This document shows, one piece after another, positions 6,936 to 14,807 of a stretch of DNA of 54,695 nt. Numbering within the stretch: the first letter of the stretch is position 1; every line of letters begins with the position of its first letter. The translations under genes and the position numbers were made by a program. Source of the DNA: Candidatus Melainabacteria bacterium. Its GTDB lineage: Bacteria > Cyanobacteriota > Vampirovibrionia > Obscuribacterales > Obscuribacteraceae. The notes under the pieces are model-generated. The model was not told the origin of the DNA. It saw nothing but the letters and a program-made list of their open reading frames with translations, and made no database searches. The stretch covers positions 1 to 54,695 of the forward strand of contig PLZS01000091.1 of assembly GCA_003153555.1 (NCBI GenBank), in the 5' to 3' direction.

Positions 6936-9131
6936 TCAGTTAATTTGAATGTATGTCGATGTACCGACACCAATTTCCTGAAAAGTCATTCTACCAAAAT
7001 TGTTGTCTGCGCCACTTCCCGGCTGCCAATCAGCGTGGTCAATTACGGTTAGACCGCCTCCCATTTGTAGATATGGCTGTAAATGCACCATTTGATCATG
7101 TGTTGAATCGACTATCGTTCCATTTAACGGATATTGATTGACGAAGCAAGGATTAGACGTGTTGGGTGCCGAGCAACAACCGTCAGGAGTGGTTCCGGTC
7201 AACTTAGGAGGTGCAACTCCAGACAAAATCAAATCTTGACTTAGATCACCATTGGGAAGGTAGATGTAGAGCTTATTTGAGTTTTGCCAGGTCGGTAGCG
7301 GGCCGTGAGTGGCCATGGGAAGTTTCTGGCTGTTGAGCAGACTTCCGACAGCACAACACACTTGAGCGTCGGTCGTTTTCGGTTGAATTTGCTTGCATCT
7401 GAGCGTGATTTCCTTGATCGTCTCAGGCATACATGTAGCCGGATCCTGTACCGCTCTAATCAGCTCATAAATAGTGCCAGCCGATTGCAACGGCAAAGTG
7501 TATTGGGGCACCGGCATATTAGGAGGAGCTGGTGGCACCTTCCCTGGCACGAGCACGCTTGGGTAAATTCCCAGACCTGATGCTGGGGCACCCGTAGTCA
7601 GATCTACTGTGGCGTGATTGCTATAAGTACCGTTAGTGGGCGCTGTACCTTCAAATTGTGTGAGCAAATCTGCCTTAGCCCAATCCGCTTGCGAGAAGTT
7701 CTGACCACCTTTGGGTGTTGGCCAGGGCACTTTGTGTTTGAACGTTAGTTCCATAGCAGGCAGAGCTGCTATACAAGGTCCGACTAATCCCTGTGACACG
7801 ATTAGCTGCCCGGTGCACAGTCCATTGATGTCGGCAGGGCTCATCTGAGCCATTAATTTGGCGGTGGCTTGATTAGGCGGGTTGCTTGACGAATAGCCAG
7901 GATTCAAATCGCCATTGTAGGCACCGTAGTAAACCGTGCCGCCTGGGTATTGGCCATTATTGTAGGTCGGGTCGGGGAACGGTGTGGCATTCTGATTGTG
8001 TTGGGCCCACGCCAACCAGCCGGCATACGTGCCACGATCAGTAGCGAACATTACCTTATCGCTTTGATTTCCGTTGTTGCCGCCAGCGGTAAACAGCAGG
8101 TTCAAAGATAGCTCGTTGTTAAAGATGTTGGATGTGTAGTCGCTCGCGTCATAGCCAGGCGGGGCGTTATTGCCAGGATAGTTGCCGAATTCCATATAGC
8201 CATAGGAAGCAGCGGCGGGAAACTGGAAGCCACTACCGAGCAAACCTTGACCAACATTGGTGCCACCGGATCCTGGTGTGCCAAGCTCAACGGCCCCAAC
8301 GATGGCGCAGGCAACCGCTCCAGTTAGCAAGCCTGTTTTCATCTCTGTTGCATTGCCGCCCAACTCCACGGCGTTGGGGGGAGCAGCACCAAAAGCCGCG
8401 GTCGCCTTTTTAAAATCCCACAATGAGACAAGATGTGGATTCTGCTGCGGGAAGACCGGCACTCCATAAATTGTTCGGCCCAAGACCGTAATCGGTGCAT
8501 AACCGGCTACATAACCGGTACCGGTGCCAGCGGCGACATACTGAAGTTCATTCTTAGGATTAATAGTGGTTTGAGAGATGGGGACGGTGACACCCGCAAT
8601 TTGGTCACTGTTGAAAAAAATATTCGTTGGACCGTTGACCTTCATGTAAGCGACATTGCATTGTCCGCTATCTTTCACGGCGTTCTTGGACGCCATGCGA
8701 ATATTGTTTATGACATCGTCGAAATATGGGTTCGCCTGTCTGATCTGAGTGGCTAGAAGGGTGCCTGTTGTATCCAAGTCGTCGAGCATCTTGTTGGCGT
8801 TCGTTTTATAAGGTCCAGGACCAGTCATGTTCGATGCATTCAGCGCAATCATGATTGCCTTTGCCACACAACGATTGTAAGTAAGCAAATTGATGTACTT
8901 ACACCCTAGCGGGTATTCGCAGTCTTCAAATCCGGTTGGAGTTGGAACTCGAGCGTCTCTAATTATGTGTTTCGCCACGTTGAGCGTGCCCGCGTCAGTT
9001 GCATTGGCAATTTCACGACCACCACCGAGCATCTTGGTGAGGAAGTAAACCCCGATGCCTATGACTGCGATAACTAAGATGCAAACGGCGACCAGTCCTA
9101 GGGTCGCACCCTTCCGGCGGCGAACTTTCAT
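6936..9131 (-). CDS. TadG-like (Flp pilus-type) surface protein
   Basis: About 731 aa. The N-terminus has basic residues (KVRRRKGATLG), one long membrane helix (LVAVCILVIAVIGIGVYFL) and then REIANATDAGTLNVAKHII. This matches the TadE/TadG-like N-terminal region, in which a membrane anchor is followed by the 'nA.DAaalaaA' helix. The remaining ~680 residues are predicted outside the membrane, rich in Gly, Asn, Pro and Thr, with about a dozen cysteines (for example CKQIQPKTTDAQVCCAVG and DGCCSAPNTSNPC) that could form disulfides. AGGAG lies 6 nt before the second ATG (9131), which I prefer to the first (9134). No other Tad genes (TadA, RcpA, Flp) are in the window, so a pilus role is not shown. 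Confidence 0.65.
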   Translation of the reverse strand: MKVRRRKGATLGLVAVCILVIAVIGIGVYFLTKMLGGGREIANATDAGTLNVAKHIIRDARVPTPTGFEDCEYPLGCKYINLLTYNRCVAKAIMIALNASNMTGPGPYKTNANKMLDDLDTTGTLLATQIRQANPYFDDVINNIRMASKNAVKDSGQCNVAYMKVNGPTNIFFNSDQIAGVTVPISQTTINPKNELQYVAAGTGTGYVAGYAPITVLGRTIYGVPVFPQQNPHLVSLWDFKKATAAFGAAPPNAVELGGNATEMKTGLLTGAVACAIVGAVELGTPGSGGTNVGQGLLGSGFQFPAAASYGYMEFGNYPGNNAPPGYDASDYTSNIFNNELSLNLLFTAGGNNGNQSDKVMFATDRGTYAGWLAWAQHNQNATPFPDPTYNNGQYPGGTVYYGAYNGDLNPGYSSSNPPNQATAKLMAQMSPADINGLCTGQLIVSQGLVGPCIAALPAMELTFKHKVPWPTPKGGQNFSQADWAKADLLTQFEGTAPTNGTYSNHATVDLTTGAPASGLGIYPSVLVPGKVPPAPPNMPVPQYTLPLQSAGTIYELIRAVQDPATCMPETIKEITLRCKQIQPKTTDAQVCCAVGSLLNSQKLPMATHGPLPTWQNSNKLYIYLPNGDLSQDLILSGVAPPKLTGTTPDGCCSAPNTSNPCFVNQYPLNGTIVDSTHDQMVHLQPYLQMGGGLTVIDHADWQPGSGADNNFGRMTFQEIGVGTSTYIQIN

Positions 9132-9476
9132 CATAAGCTCCTGGTAAGTCGGCCAGAATTCGGCTGACAGATTCAGACCCGATCAAAAATTAGTTTCCCT
9201 TAACGACAACATACCTCAAGACCGGATTCGTGGCAATGTTGGCAAATTCGCAGAAATTACACTGAAGAGTGGCATGAAGAGCGTCTTTCGTCCTCAGTTC
9301 AGGAAATTGGGACCATTAATACTTAAGATTAACAGATGAGCTTTGCGGTCCTAACAGAGTCGACGTGTCCCAAAATGCAAAGCGCGGGCATATTGCTAGG
9401 CCGTTTGATAGATTGTTCGTTCATAAAAGCTGGATTTCAGAGGTCGCTTGTGTGAGGAACTTCAGTAAAATTCTGG

Positions 9477-9485
9477 TGATATGAT
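9477..9485 (+). promoter_or_regulatory. possible extended -10 promoter for the two-component operon
   Basis: TGATATGAT gives an extended -10 (TG-N-TATGAT) 69 nt before the first kinase gene; no good -35 accompanies it. The surrounding 420-nt divergent region (9135-9554) shows no ORF with a ribosome site and no recognisable RNA gene. Confidence 0.3.
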
Positions 9486-9554
9486 CGCGACACTGCCCAA
9501 TAATGCTCGCCCAGGTTTCAGTTTCTTTCAATTGTTGGAGCAACGCGAATCAGC

Positions 9555-11807
9555 ATGTCGTTTAAATGGACACTAGCCCGTAAAGCTTACGTGCTTATCT
9601 GCGTACCTCTTATACCGCAAGTAACCTTTCTTCTCTTGCTTGGTAGTCTCCTCGGTCAGGCAAACAAGCAGTCAGCTTATTTAACGGTGCTGAAAGAAAA
9701 AATCGCCACTATGGAGGATCTGTATACGCAGCCTGCCGCGATGAGAATGAGCGTGAATAGTTACTTAGAAGGAGACCGGAACTCCTCGAATCTCTCGCAA
9801 TATGAACAGCAACGCAGCCAGATGCGCAATGACGTCGACAAACTAAAAAAGCTGACTGCAGACAATCCTGTACAGAGCGCAATCATCAAAGACATCGGAG
9901 CCGAGGTGACTGACGCGATTCGCATGGTGGATGATTATTTGGCACTGCTTGAGACAGATCCGTCAAACTGGAAGGTTAAATACGGTATCACCAACAGTCA
10001 ACTGACTCCATTAGTGGATGATGTAATCAAAAAAGTTCAAAAGTTCACCGATGAGTTAAAGGCGGAGGAAGCCCTGACTCCAACTGTTGAGAAGGATCTA
10101 AGTGACAAAATTCAGACTCTGATTTGGACCGCGGTGCCGATCGACATAGTAGCGGTCATCGTCTTAGCTTTATTCTTCAATATCAACACTACTCGTAGAT
10201 TGAAAATTTTGATGGAGAACACAGACAGACTGGCGATTGGACAACCGTTGAATGCACCTGCCAAAGGCACTGATGAAATAGCCGATCTCGATGAAGTCTT
10301 TCACAAGATGGCCGTGTTGTTGAAAGAAGCTGAACGAAAAGAACGAGCGATGATCGAAAATGCAGTCGACGTAATTTGTTCTCTTGACGCAAATGGAAGG
10401 TTCTTAAGGGTCAGTGAGGCTTCCGCAAAAGTCTGGCAAACGCCGGCGGAAGAACTAATCGGTCAACGCGTGATTGAGCTTTTTTCACCAAGTCAGCGCG
10501 ACGAAATTCTTCAAACCATTCAGTCGGGCGCCGAACGAAGAGCCGAGTTTGAATTCGAGACCAAGATGGTGCTGAAAGATGGAACACAGACACACATGCT
10601 TTGGACAGCACAGTGGTCGCTCCTTGAAGAGACTTTGTTTTGCGTTGTGCACGACATCTCTGAAAGAAAACGCAATGAAGATGCTCTGCGCGAGAGCGAA
10701 GCACAGATTCGATCGCTTGTTGAAACTATGCCTGTTGGCGTGGTCTTGCTCAATAAGCACGGCAGAATTGAGCAGGTAAATCCGATGATGAATAAGTTGT
10801 TCAAATCCGCAAATACTTTGATCGGTGCTCAGATTACCGATTTGTACAAATCTCCGACTTCCCTTGGATCGGTCACTGATCGCACTCGTGAGCTGTTCGA
10901 AAAGGCAATGGGACGATTTCATGAAGTCGAGGCGGTGCTCTCTAATGACAGTAGTTTCCCTGCTGAAATTTTGGTTACTCAGTTTGGCGGACCCCATTCG
11001 GGGCGCTTGCTTGGCATTATTTTGGATGTCACCGAACGGCATGAAATCGAAAGATTCAAAAGGGAATTTCTTGGTGTCGTCAGCCACGAACTTCGCAATC
11101 CACTGACGGCAATTCGTGGTTCGTTAAAAATGATGATGGTGGGCGCTCTAGGCGCACAGACGGAACAAGCGCAGAAAGCGATCACTATTGCAGAACGAAG
11201 TGCCACTCGACTGATCGGTTTGGTCAATGATTTGCTGGATACTGAGAAGTTAGAAGCAGGAAAGCTTGATATGCAGTTCGAACTTAGACAGCTAGATCCA
11301 ATTCTTGAAATGTCTGTCGAATCTGTGAAGGCATTTGCTGACGACCATGATGTGAAGGTGCAATACTCTCTGACCAACCGTCAGGTCTATGCCGACGAGC
11401 ATCGCATTGTCCAAGTACTGATCAACTTGCTCTCCAACGCTATCAAATACTCACCCAAGGGTTCTGTCGTTCTCATCGATGCCATCGCTCGTGGTGACAT
11501 GTATGAAGTTCGTGTTAAAGATCAAGGCAGGGGCATACCTCAATCGCACGTTAATTCCCTTTTCCAGAGATTCAAACAAGTGGAGCGCACGGACGCTACA
11601 ATGAAAGAAAAAACCGGTCTGGGATTGGCAATTTGCAAAGCGATAATCGAGCAGCACCTTGGCCAGATTGGAGTAGAAAGTGAGATCGGGCAAGGCAGTA
11701 CTTTCTGGTTTAGATTACCAACTCAGGCGACTAATCAACACAGTCAAAGCGGCGGCAAGGATTCTACGATAGCCGATGGGCGTCAAGTTCAACCGGAAAT
11801 TGTTTAG
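9555..11807 (+). CDS. membrane sensor histidine kinase (HAMP-PAS-PAS-HisKA-HATPase)
   Basis: 750 aa. The first membrane helix is at about residues 11-33, followed by an all-helical extracytoplasmic sensor (about 35-185) and a second helix (about 188-210). Then come a HAMP-like segment (212-262), a PAS domain (about 263-375), a second PAS (about 380-495), HisKA with H511 in SHELRNP, and a HATPase domain with the N box NLLSNAIKYS (about 624), G1 DQGRGIP (656) and G2 TGLGLAI (687). It autophosphorylates on H511 and should pass phosphate to the response regulator encoded downstream. It lies 11 nt from the next kinase gene, which has the same layout with one PAS fewer and looks like a duplicate. 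The Shine-Dalgarno (TTGGAG) is rather far from the ATG (about 13 nt). Confidence 0.93.
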   Translation: MSFKWTLARKAYVLICVPLIPQVTFLLLLGSLLGQANKQSAYLTVLKEKIATMEDLYTQPAAMRMSVNSYLEGDRNSSNLSQYEQQRSQMRNDVDKLKKLTADNPVQSAIIKDIGAEVTDAIRMVDDYLALLETDPSNWKVKYGITNSQLTPLVDDVIKKVQKFTDELKAEEALTPTVEKDLSDKIQTLIWTAVPIDIVAVIVLALFFNINTTRRLKILMENTDRLAIGQPLNAPAKGTDEIADLDEVFHKMAVLLKEAERKERAMIENAVDVICSLDANGRFLRVSEASAKVWQTPAEELIGQRVIELFSPSQRDEILQTIQSGAERRAEFEFETKMVLKDGTQTHMLWTAQWSLLEETLFCVVHDISERKRNEDALRESEAQIRSLVETMPVGVVLLNKHGRIEQVNPMMNKLFKSANTLIGAQITDLYKSPTSLGSVTDRTRELFEKAMGRFHEVEAVLSNDSSFPAEILVTQFGGPHSGRLLGIILDVTERHEIERFKREFLGVVSHELRNPLTAIRGSLKMMMVGALGAQTEQAQKAITIAERSATRLIGLVNDLLDTEKLEAGKLDMQFELRQLDPILEMSVESVKAFADDHDVKVQYSLTNRQVYADEHRIVQVLINLLSNAIKYSPKGSVVLIDAIARGDMYEVRVKDQGRGIPQSHVNSLFQRFKQVERTDATMKEKTGLGLAICKAIIEQHLGQIGVESEIGQGSTFWFRLPTQATNQHSQSGGKDSTIADGRQVQPEIV

Positions 11808-11818
11808 GATTCCATAAC

Positions 11819-13687
11819 ATGCGTCTTAGCACCATTCAAACTAAACTTCTCGTTCTGGTGGCAGTGGTGATGGCGTTGGAGTTATTTTTCGTTGGCATCC
11901 TGGCCCATACACTGACGGTTGCTCAAGCTCAATCCGAAAAGGAACGTCATGCAAGAGAGGTGACAGCTGCCTTGGCTAACCTGTCGCTGAGCATCCAGAA
12001 AGCGTCGATCGGTGTTGTCACTCTTACTGATGCACGATATAATCCAGCGCCTGGAGACCTGGTGACTTTGGCATATAACGAGCAGCAGCGAAACATTCCG
12101 CTTCAACTGCAGGCATTGCGTGAGTTCGTTAAGTCTGACCCTGAGCAAGACCGCGCTATTGCTGATATTGAACAAACATGTTTGACAGCAGTGAGCCTAA
12201 TGGAACGATGTCGCTACGACGTTTGCATTCGTCATGTAAACAATGATCTAGTGCTCAAATACAAATTGCTGCTTGGTGCAAAATCTGAGCAATATACAAG
12301 ACAGATAGATTCATTGCAGGAATACTACTCCGTCATGCAACGGATGCTTTTAAAGGAGGAAGAGCAGACTGGGCAGTTCGTCAAGCTATGTCTGATTTTT
12401 GGTCTCGCCGGAAATTTGATCATTGCTTTCGGCATGGCGAGCTATTTGATTCGCAACATCACGAGCAGGCTCGGCACGCTGGCGCAAAACAGTGTCAATC
12501 TGGCATCCGGTAGACCGCTGGAGGCGCCCCTGACGGGAGATGATGAGATTGCTCAGGTGGATATCATTTTCCATCGGATGGTTGCCGAACTTTCCGAAGT
12601 ATCTAGACGAGAGCGTGCCATTGTTGATAATGCACGCGACATTATTTGTTCCATTAGTGTTACCGATCAGTTCATTGCAATCAATCCGGCAGCAGAACGT
12701 ATGCTTGGTTTTGGCGCAGACGAATTGCTGGGCAGAAGATATGTAGAGATCGTACATCCTGATGACCGTGCAAAAACGAGAACGTTCTTGCGCGAAAATC
12801 AGAACGGCAAAGTCCCACATCCGCTGGAGACCAGACTTAAGCGGAAGGATGGTGGCGCAGTTGATGTGATGTGGTCTGCGCACTGGGCTGAGGAAGAAAG
12901 AACTTATTTCTGTGTGATTTACGACATCTCAGCACGCAAAGAGTTGGACAGACTGAAACAAGAATTCGTTGCCATGGTCAGCCACGACCTGCGCACACCA
13001 TTGACGTCAATTCGTGGGACGCTGAATTTGCTAGGTTTGGGTGCTGTCGATCCGAAGACCGAATTGGGCTTGAAAATGATTTCGGATGCGGAAAGCAGCT
13101 CGGACAGGCTAATCAAGCTAGTTTCGGATTTGCTGGATCTAGAGAAGTTAGAAGCGGGTGCAATGCAAATTGAGCTTAATCTTGTGAATATGGCTGATGT
13201 GGTTCGATTATCGGTTTCATCGGTGGACGCATTTGCTCAGCAGAAACAAATCGAAGTGATCGCGGATCAGCCCGCCGTAGAGGTCATGGGCGATGAAGAT
13301 CGACTGATTCAAGTGCTAGTAAACCTACTGTCAAACGCGATCAAGTTTTCGCCAAAAGGCGCCAAGGTGTCGGTCAATTATAGAATTGTGGAAGGGGCAT
13401 GCGAAATTCGAGTAAAGGACGACGGACCGGGCATACCTGCAGATAACGTCGATTCTGTTTTTGAGCGCTTCAAGCAGCTTGATACGACTCGCGCTCAGCA
13501 CAAGAGCGGATCTGGATTGGGTCTGGCCATTTGCAAGGAAATCGTGCAGGCGCACGGCGGTAAGATTGGAGTGGATAGCCAAATTGGAAAAGGCAGTGTA
13601 TTTTGGTTTCGCGTGCCGCTCGCTCCTGTGAATGAAGAGGCGGATTCGAACGCTCAGTCCAAGCTTGAAGGTCAGCATCGAAAATGA
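11819..13687 (+). CDS. membrane sensor histidine kinase (HAMP-PAS-HisKA-HATPase)
   Basis: 622 aa. Membrane helix at about 9-30, helical extracytoplasmic sensor (about 35-185) containing several cysteines (CLTAVSLMERCRYDVC) absent from the first kinase, second helix about 188-210, HAMP-like 212-265, PAS about 268-370, HisKA with H389 in SHDLRTP, then NLLSNAIKFSP, DDGPGIP and SGLGLAI of the ATPase domain. The cytoplasmic parts are closely similar to the upstream kinase, but the sensor sequences differ, so the pair may sense different cues and converge on one regulator. The stop codon region overlaps the response regulator start by 4 nt (GAAAATGA), a sign of tight translational coupling. Confidence 0.93.
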   Translation: MRLSTIQTKLLVLVAVVMALELFFVGILAHTLTVAQAQSEKERHAREVTAALANLSLSIQKASIGVVTLTDARYNPAPGDLVTLAYNEQQRNIPLQLQALREFVKSDPEQDRAIADIEQTCLTAVSLMERCRYDVCIRHVNNDLVLKYKLLLGAKSEQYTRQIDSLQEYYSVMQRMLLKEEEQTGQFVKLCLIFGLAGNLIIAFGMASYLIRNITSRLGTLAQNSVNLASGRPLEAPLTGDDEIAQVDIIFHRMVAELSEVSRRERAIVDNARDIICSISVTDQFIAINPAAERMLGFGADELLGRRYVEIVHPDDRAKTRTFLRENQNGKVPHPLETRLKRKDGGAVDVMWSAHWAEEERTYFCVIYDISARKELDRLKQEFVAMVSHDLRTPLTSIRGTLNLLGLGAVDPKTELGLKMISDAESSSDRLIKLVSDLLDLEKLEAGAMQIELNLVNMADVVRLSVSSVDAFAQQKQIEVIADQPAVEVMGDEDRLIQVLVNLLSNAIKFSPKGAKVSVNYRIVEGACEIRVKDDGPGIPADNVDSVFERFKQLDTTRAQHKSGSGLGLAICKEIVQAHGGKIGVDSQIGKGSVFWFRVPLAPVNEEADSNAQSKLEGQHRK

Positions 13688-14379
13688 CGAAAGTGCTAAT
13701 TGTTGAGGACGACAAGCCGCTCTCCAATGTTATCGAGAACTGGCTGAAACTCCAGAAATACTCGATCGAATGCGCATACACTGGAGGCGACGGCCAAGCG
13801 CTTTTGGAGCAGTTTCAGTATGACCTGGTGATTCTCGATTGGACCTTGCCTGACGTTGAGGGGATCGACATTCTGCGGAGCTTTCGAGCTCGGGGGGGAC
13901 GCACGCCGGTCATCTTGCTTACAGGCAAATCAGAGGTTGTACATAGAGTGGAAGGATTGAATGTCGGAGCCGATGATTATCTGGCCAAGCCGTTCGATAT
14001 GGCTGAGCTAGATGCGCGTGTGCGCGCACTATTGCGGAGACCTACTTCAGCCTATATTGAAAGCATATTGGAAGTTGGCGAGTTCCGCTTGAACCCACAG
14101 ACACGGCAGGTGACGCGCGGTTCCGAGACGATCAAGATGACGCCGCGTGAATGCTCGCTGCTCGAATTTTTCTTGCGATATCCCGACACGGTATTCACAG
14201 GTGAAGCGCTGATTGCGCGGGTGTGGGAGTCAGACACGACTGCATCGGTCGAGACGCTCCGCACTTCAATAAAACGACTTAGAAGTCGAATTGATAGTGA
14301 TGAAAAAGAATCCCATATAGAGAATGTCTTCGGCGTCGGTTATCGATTCCATTCGCGGCCGCCAGACAAGAAGGGCTGA
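13684..14379 (+). CDS. OmpR/PhoB-family response regulator
   Basis: 231 aa. The receiver domain (about 1-118) has the acidic pocket E8/D9/D10, phosphoacceptor D52 in VILDWTLPD, T80 and K102 in AKPFD. The C-terminal winged-helix (about 128-225) ends in NVFGVGYRFHS, as in OmpR/PhoB proteins that bind tandem direct repeats of about 11 bp. It overlaps the second kinase gene by 4 nt and is the only regulator for two kinases in this operon. A pair of 11-bp direct repeats resembling a PhoB box lies 14 nt after its stop codon, upstream of the 91-aa and GH5-like genes, which are the obvious candidate targets. Confidence 0.95.
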   Translation: MTKVLIVEDDKPLSNVIENWLKLQKYSIECAYTGGDGQALLEQFQYDLVILDWTLPDVEGIDILRSFRARGGRTPVILLTGKSEVVHRVEGLNVGADDYLAKPFDMAELDARVRALLRRPTSAYIESILEVGEFRLNPQTRQVTRGSETIKMTPRECSLLEFFLRYPDTVFTGEALIARVWESDTTASVETLRTSIKRLRSRIDSDEKESHIENVFGVGYRFHSRPPDKKG

Positions 14380-14392
14380 CGATTTCAAGCTC

Positions 14393-14414
14393 GTCATCAG
14401 TTTGTCATTAGTTA
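14393..14414 (+). promoter_or_regulatory. PhoB-box-like tandem direct repeat
   Basis: GTCATCAGTTT (14393-14403) is followed directly by GTCATTAGTTA (14404-14414), 9 of 11 identical with exactly 11-bp spacing. OmpR/PhoB-type regulators bind such head-to-tail repeats, and the E. coli pho box also repeats a TGTCAT core every 11 bp. A weak -10-like AGAATA (14420-14425) follows. It sits between the regulator gene and the next two genes, so it may activate them. This is inference; no binding data. Confidence 0.5.
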
Positions 14415-14455
14415 ATTGCAGAATAGCGTCAACCTCACCCCAAGGAGAACGCTAA

Positions 14456-14731
14456 ATGCCACAGCATTTTGACGCCACCAAAGAATCAAGATTGATTGAA
14501 CAACAGTGCGCTGAAATTCTTAACACCGGTGATAAGGGTGCATCAACAGCGCTTCATCACGAACTCGACGTTCTCTTCTGTGACCCCAAAAAGTTCCTTG
14601 CAGTGCAGAAGCTGATAGGGGCCGATAACGCCTCTCACGACTTACCGGCTGGCTTGGCAAGAGTCTCTTTCAAAGAAGAGAACGGTAAAGAATATCTGGA
14701 ATTTTCCAATGCAAAGACGACAGTGGGTTAA
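14456..14731 (+). CDS. small hypothetical protein upstream of the GH5-like gene
   Basis: 91 aa, no signal peptide or membrane segment. The start is well supported by CAAGGAG 9 nt before the ATG. The N-terminal half is helical (SRLIEQQCAEILNTG...STALHHELDVLFCDPKKFLAVQKLIG) and the C-terminal part has short strands ending in KEYLEFSNAKTTVG. I do not recognise a family. It is the first gene after the PhoB-box-like repeat and is followed after 76 nt by the GH5-like gene on the same strand, so the two are probably coexpressed. A role as chaperone or regulator of that enzyme is only a guess. Confidence 0.7.
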   Translation: MPQHFDATKESRLIEQQCAEILNTGDKGASTALHHELDVLFCDPKKFLAVQKLIGADNASHDLPAGLARVSFKEENGKEYLEFSNAKTTVG

Positions 14732-14807
14732 TGAGGCGAACGTAGCAGTTCACATCTTTTCCCGATGTCTTCTATACCAGTTTCTCAGACGTGAGGTGCT
14801 TTTCCTT

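Noticed and set aside
10485..11087. 200-aa open frame opposite the first kinase
   Set aside because: Overlaps the PAS/HisKA coding sequence; no ribosome site.
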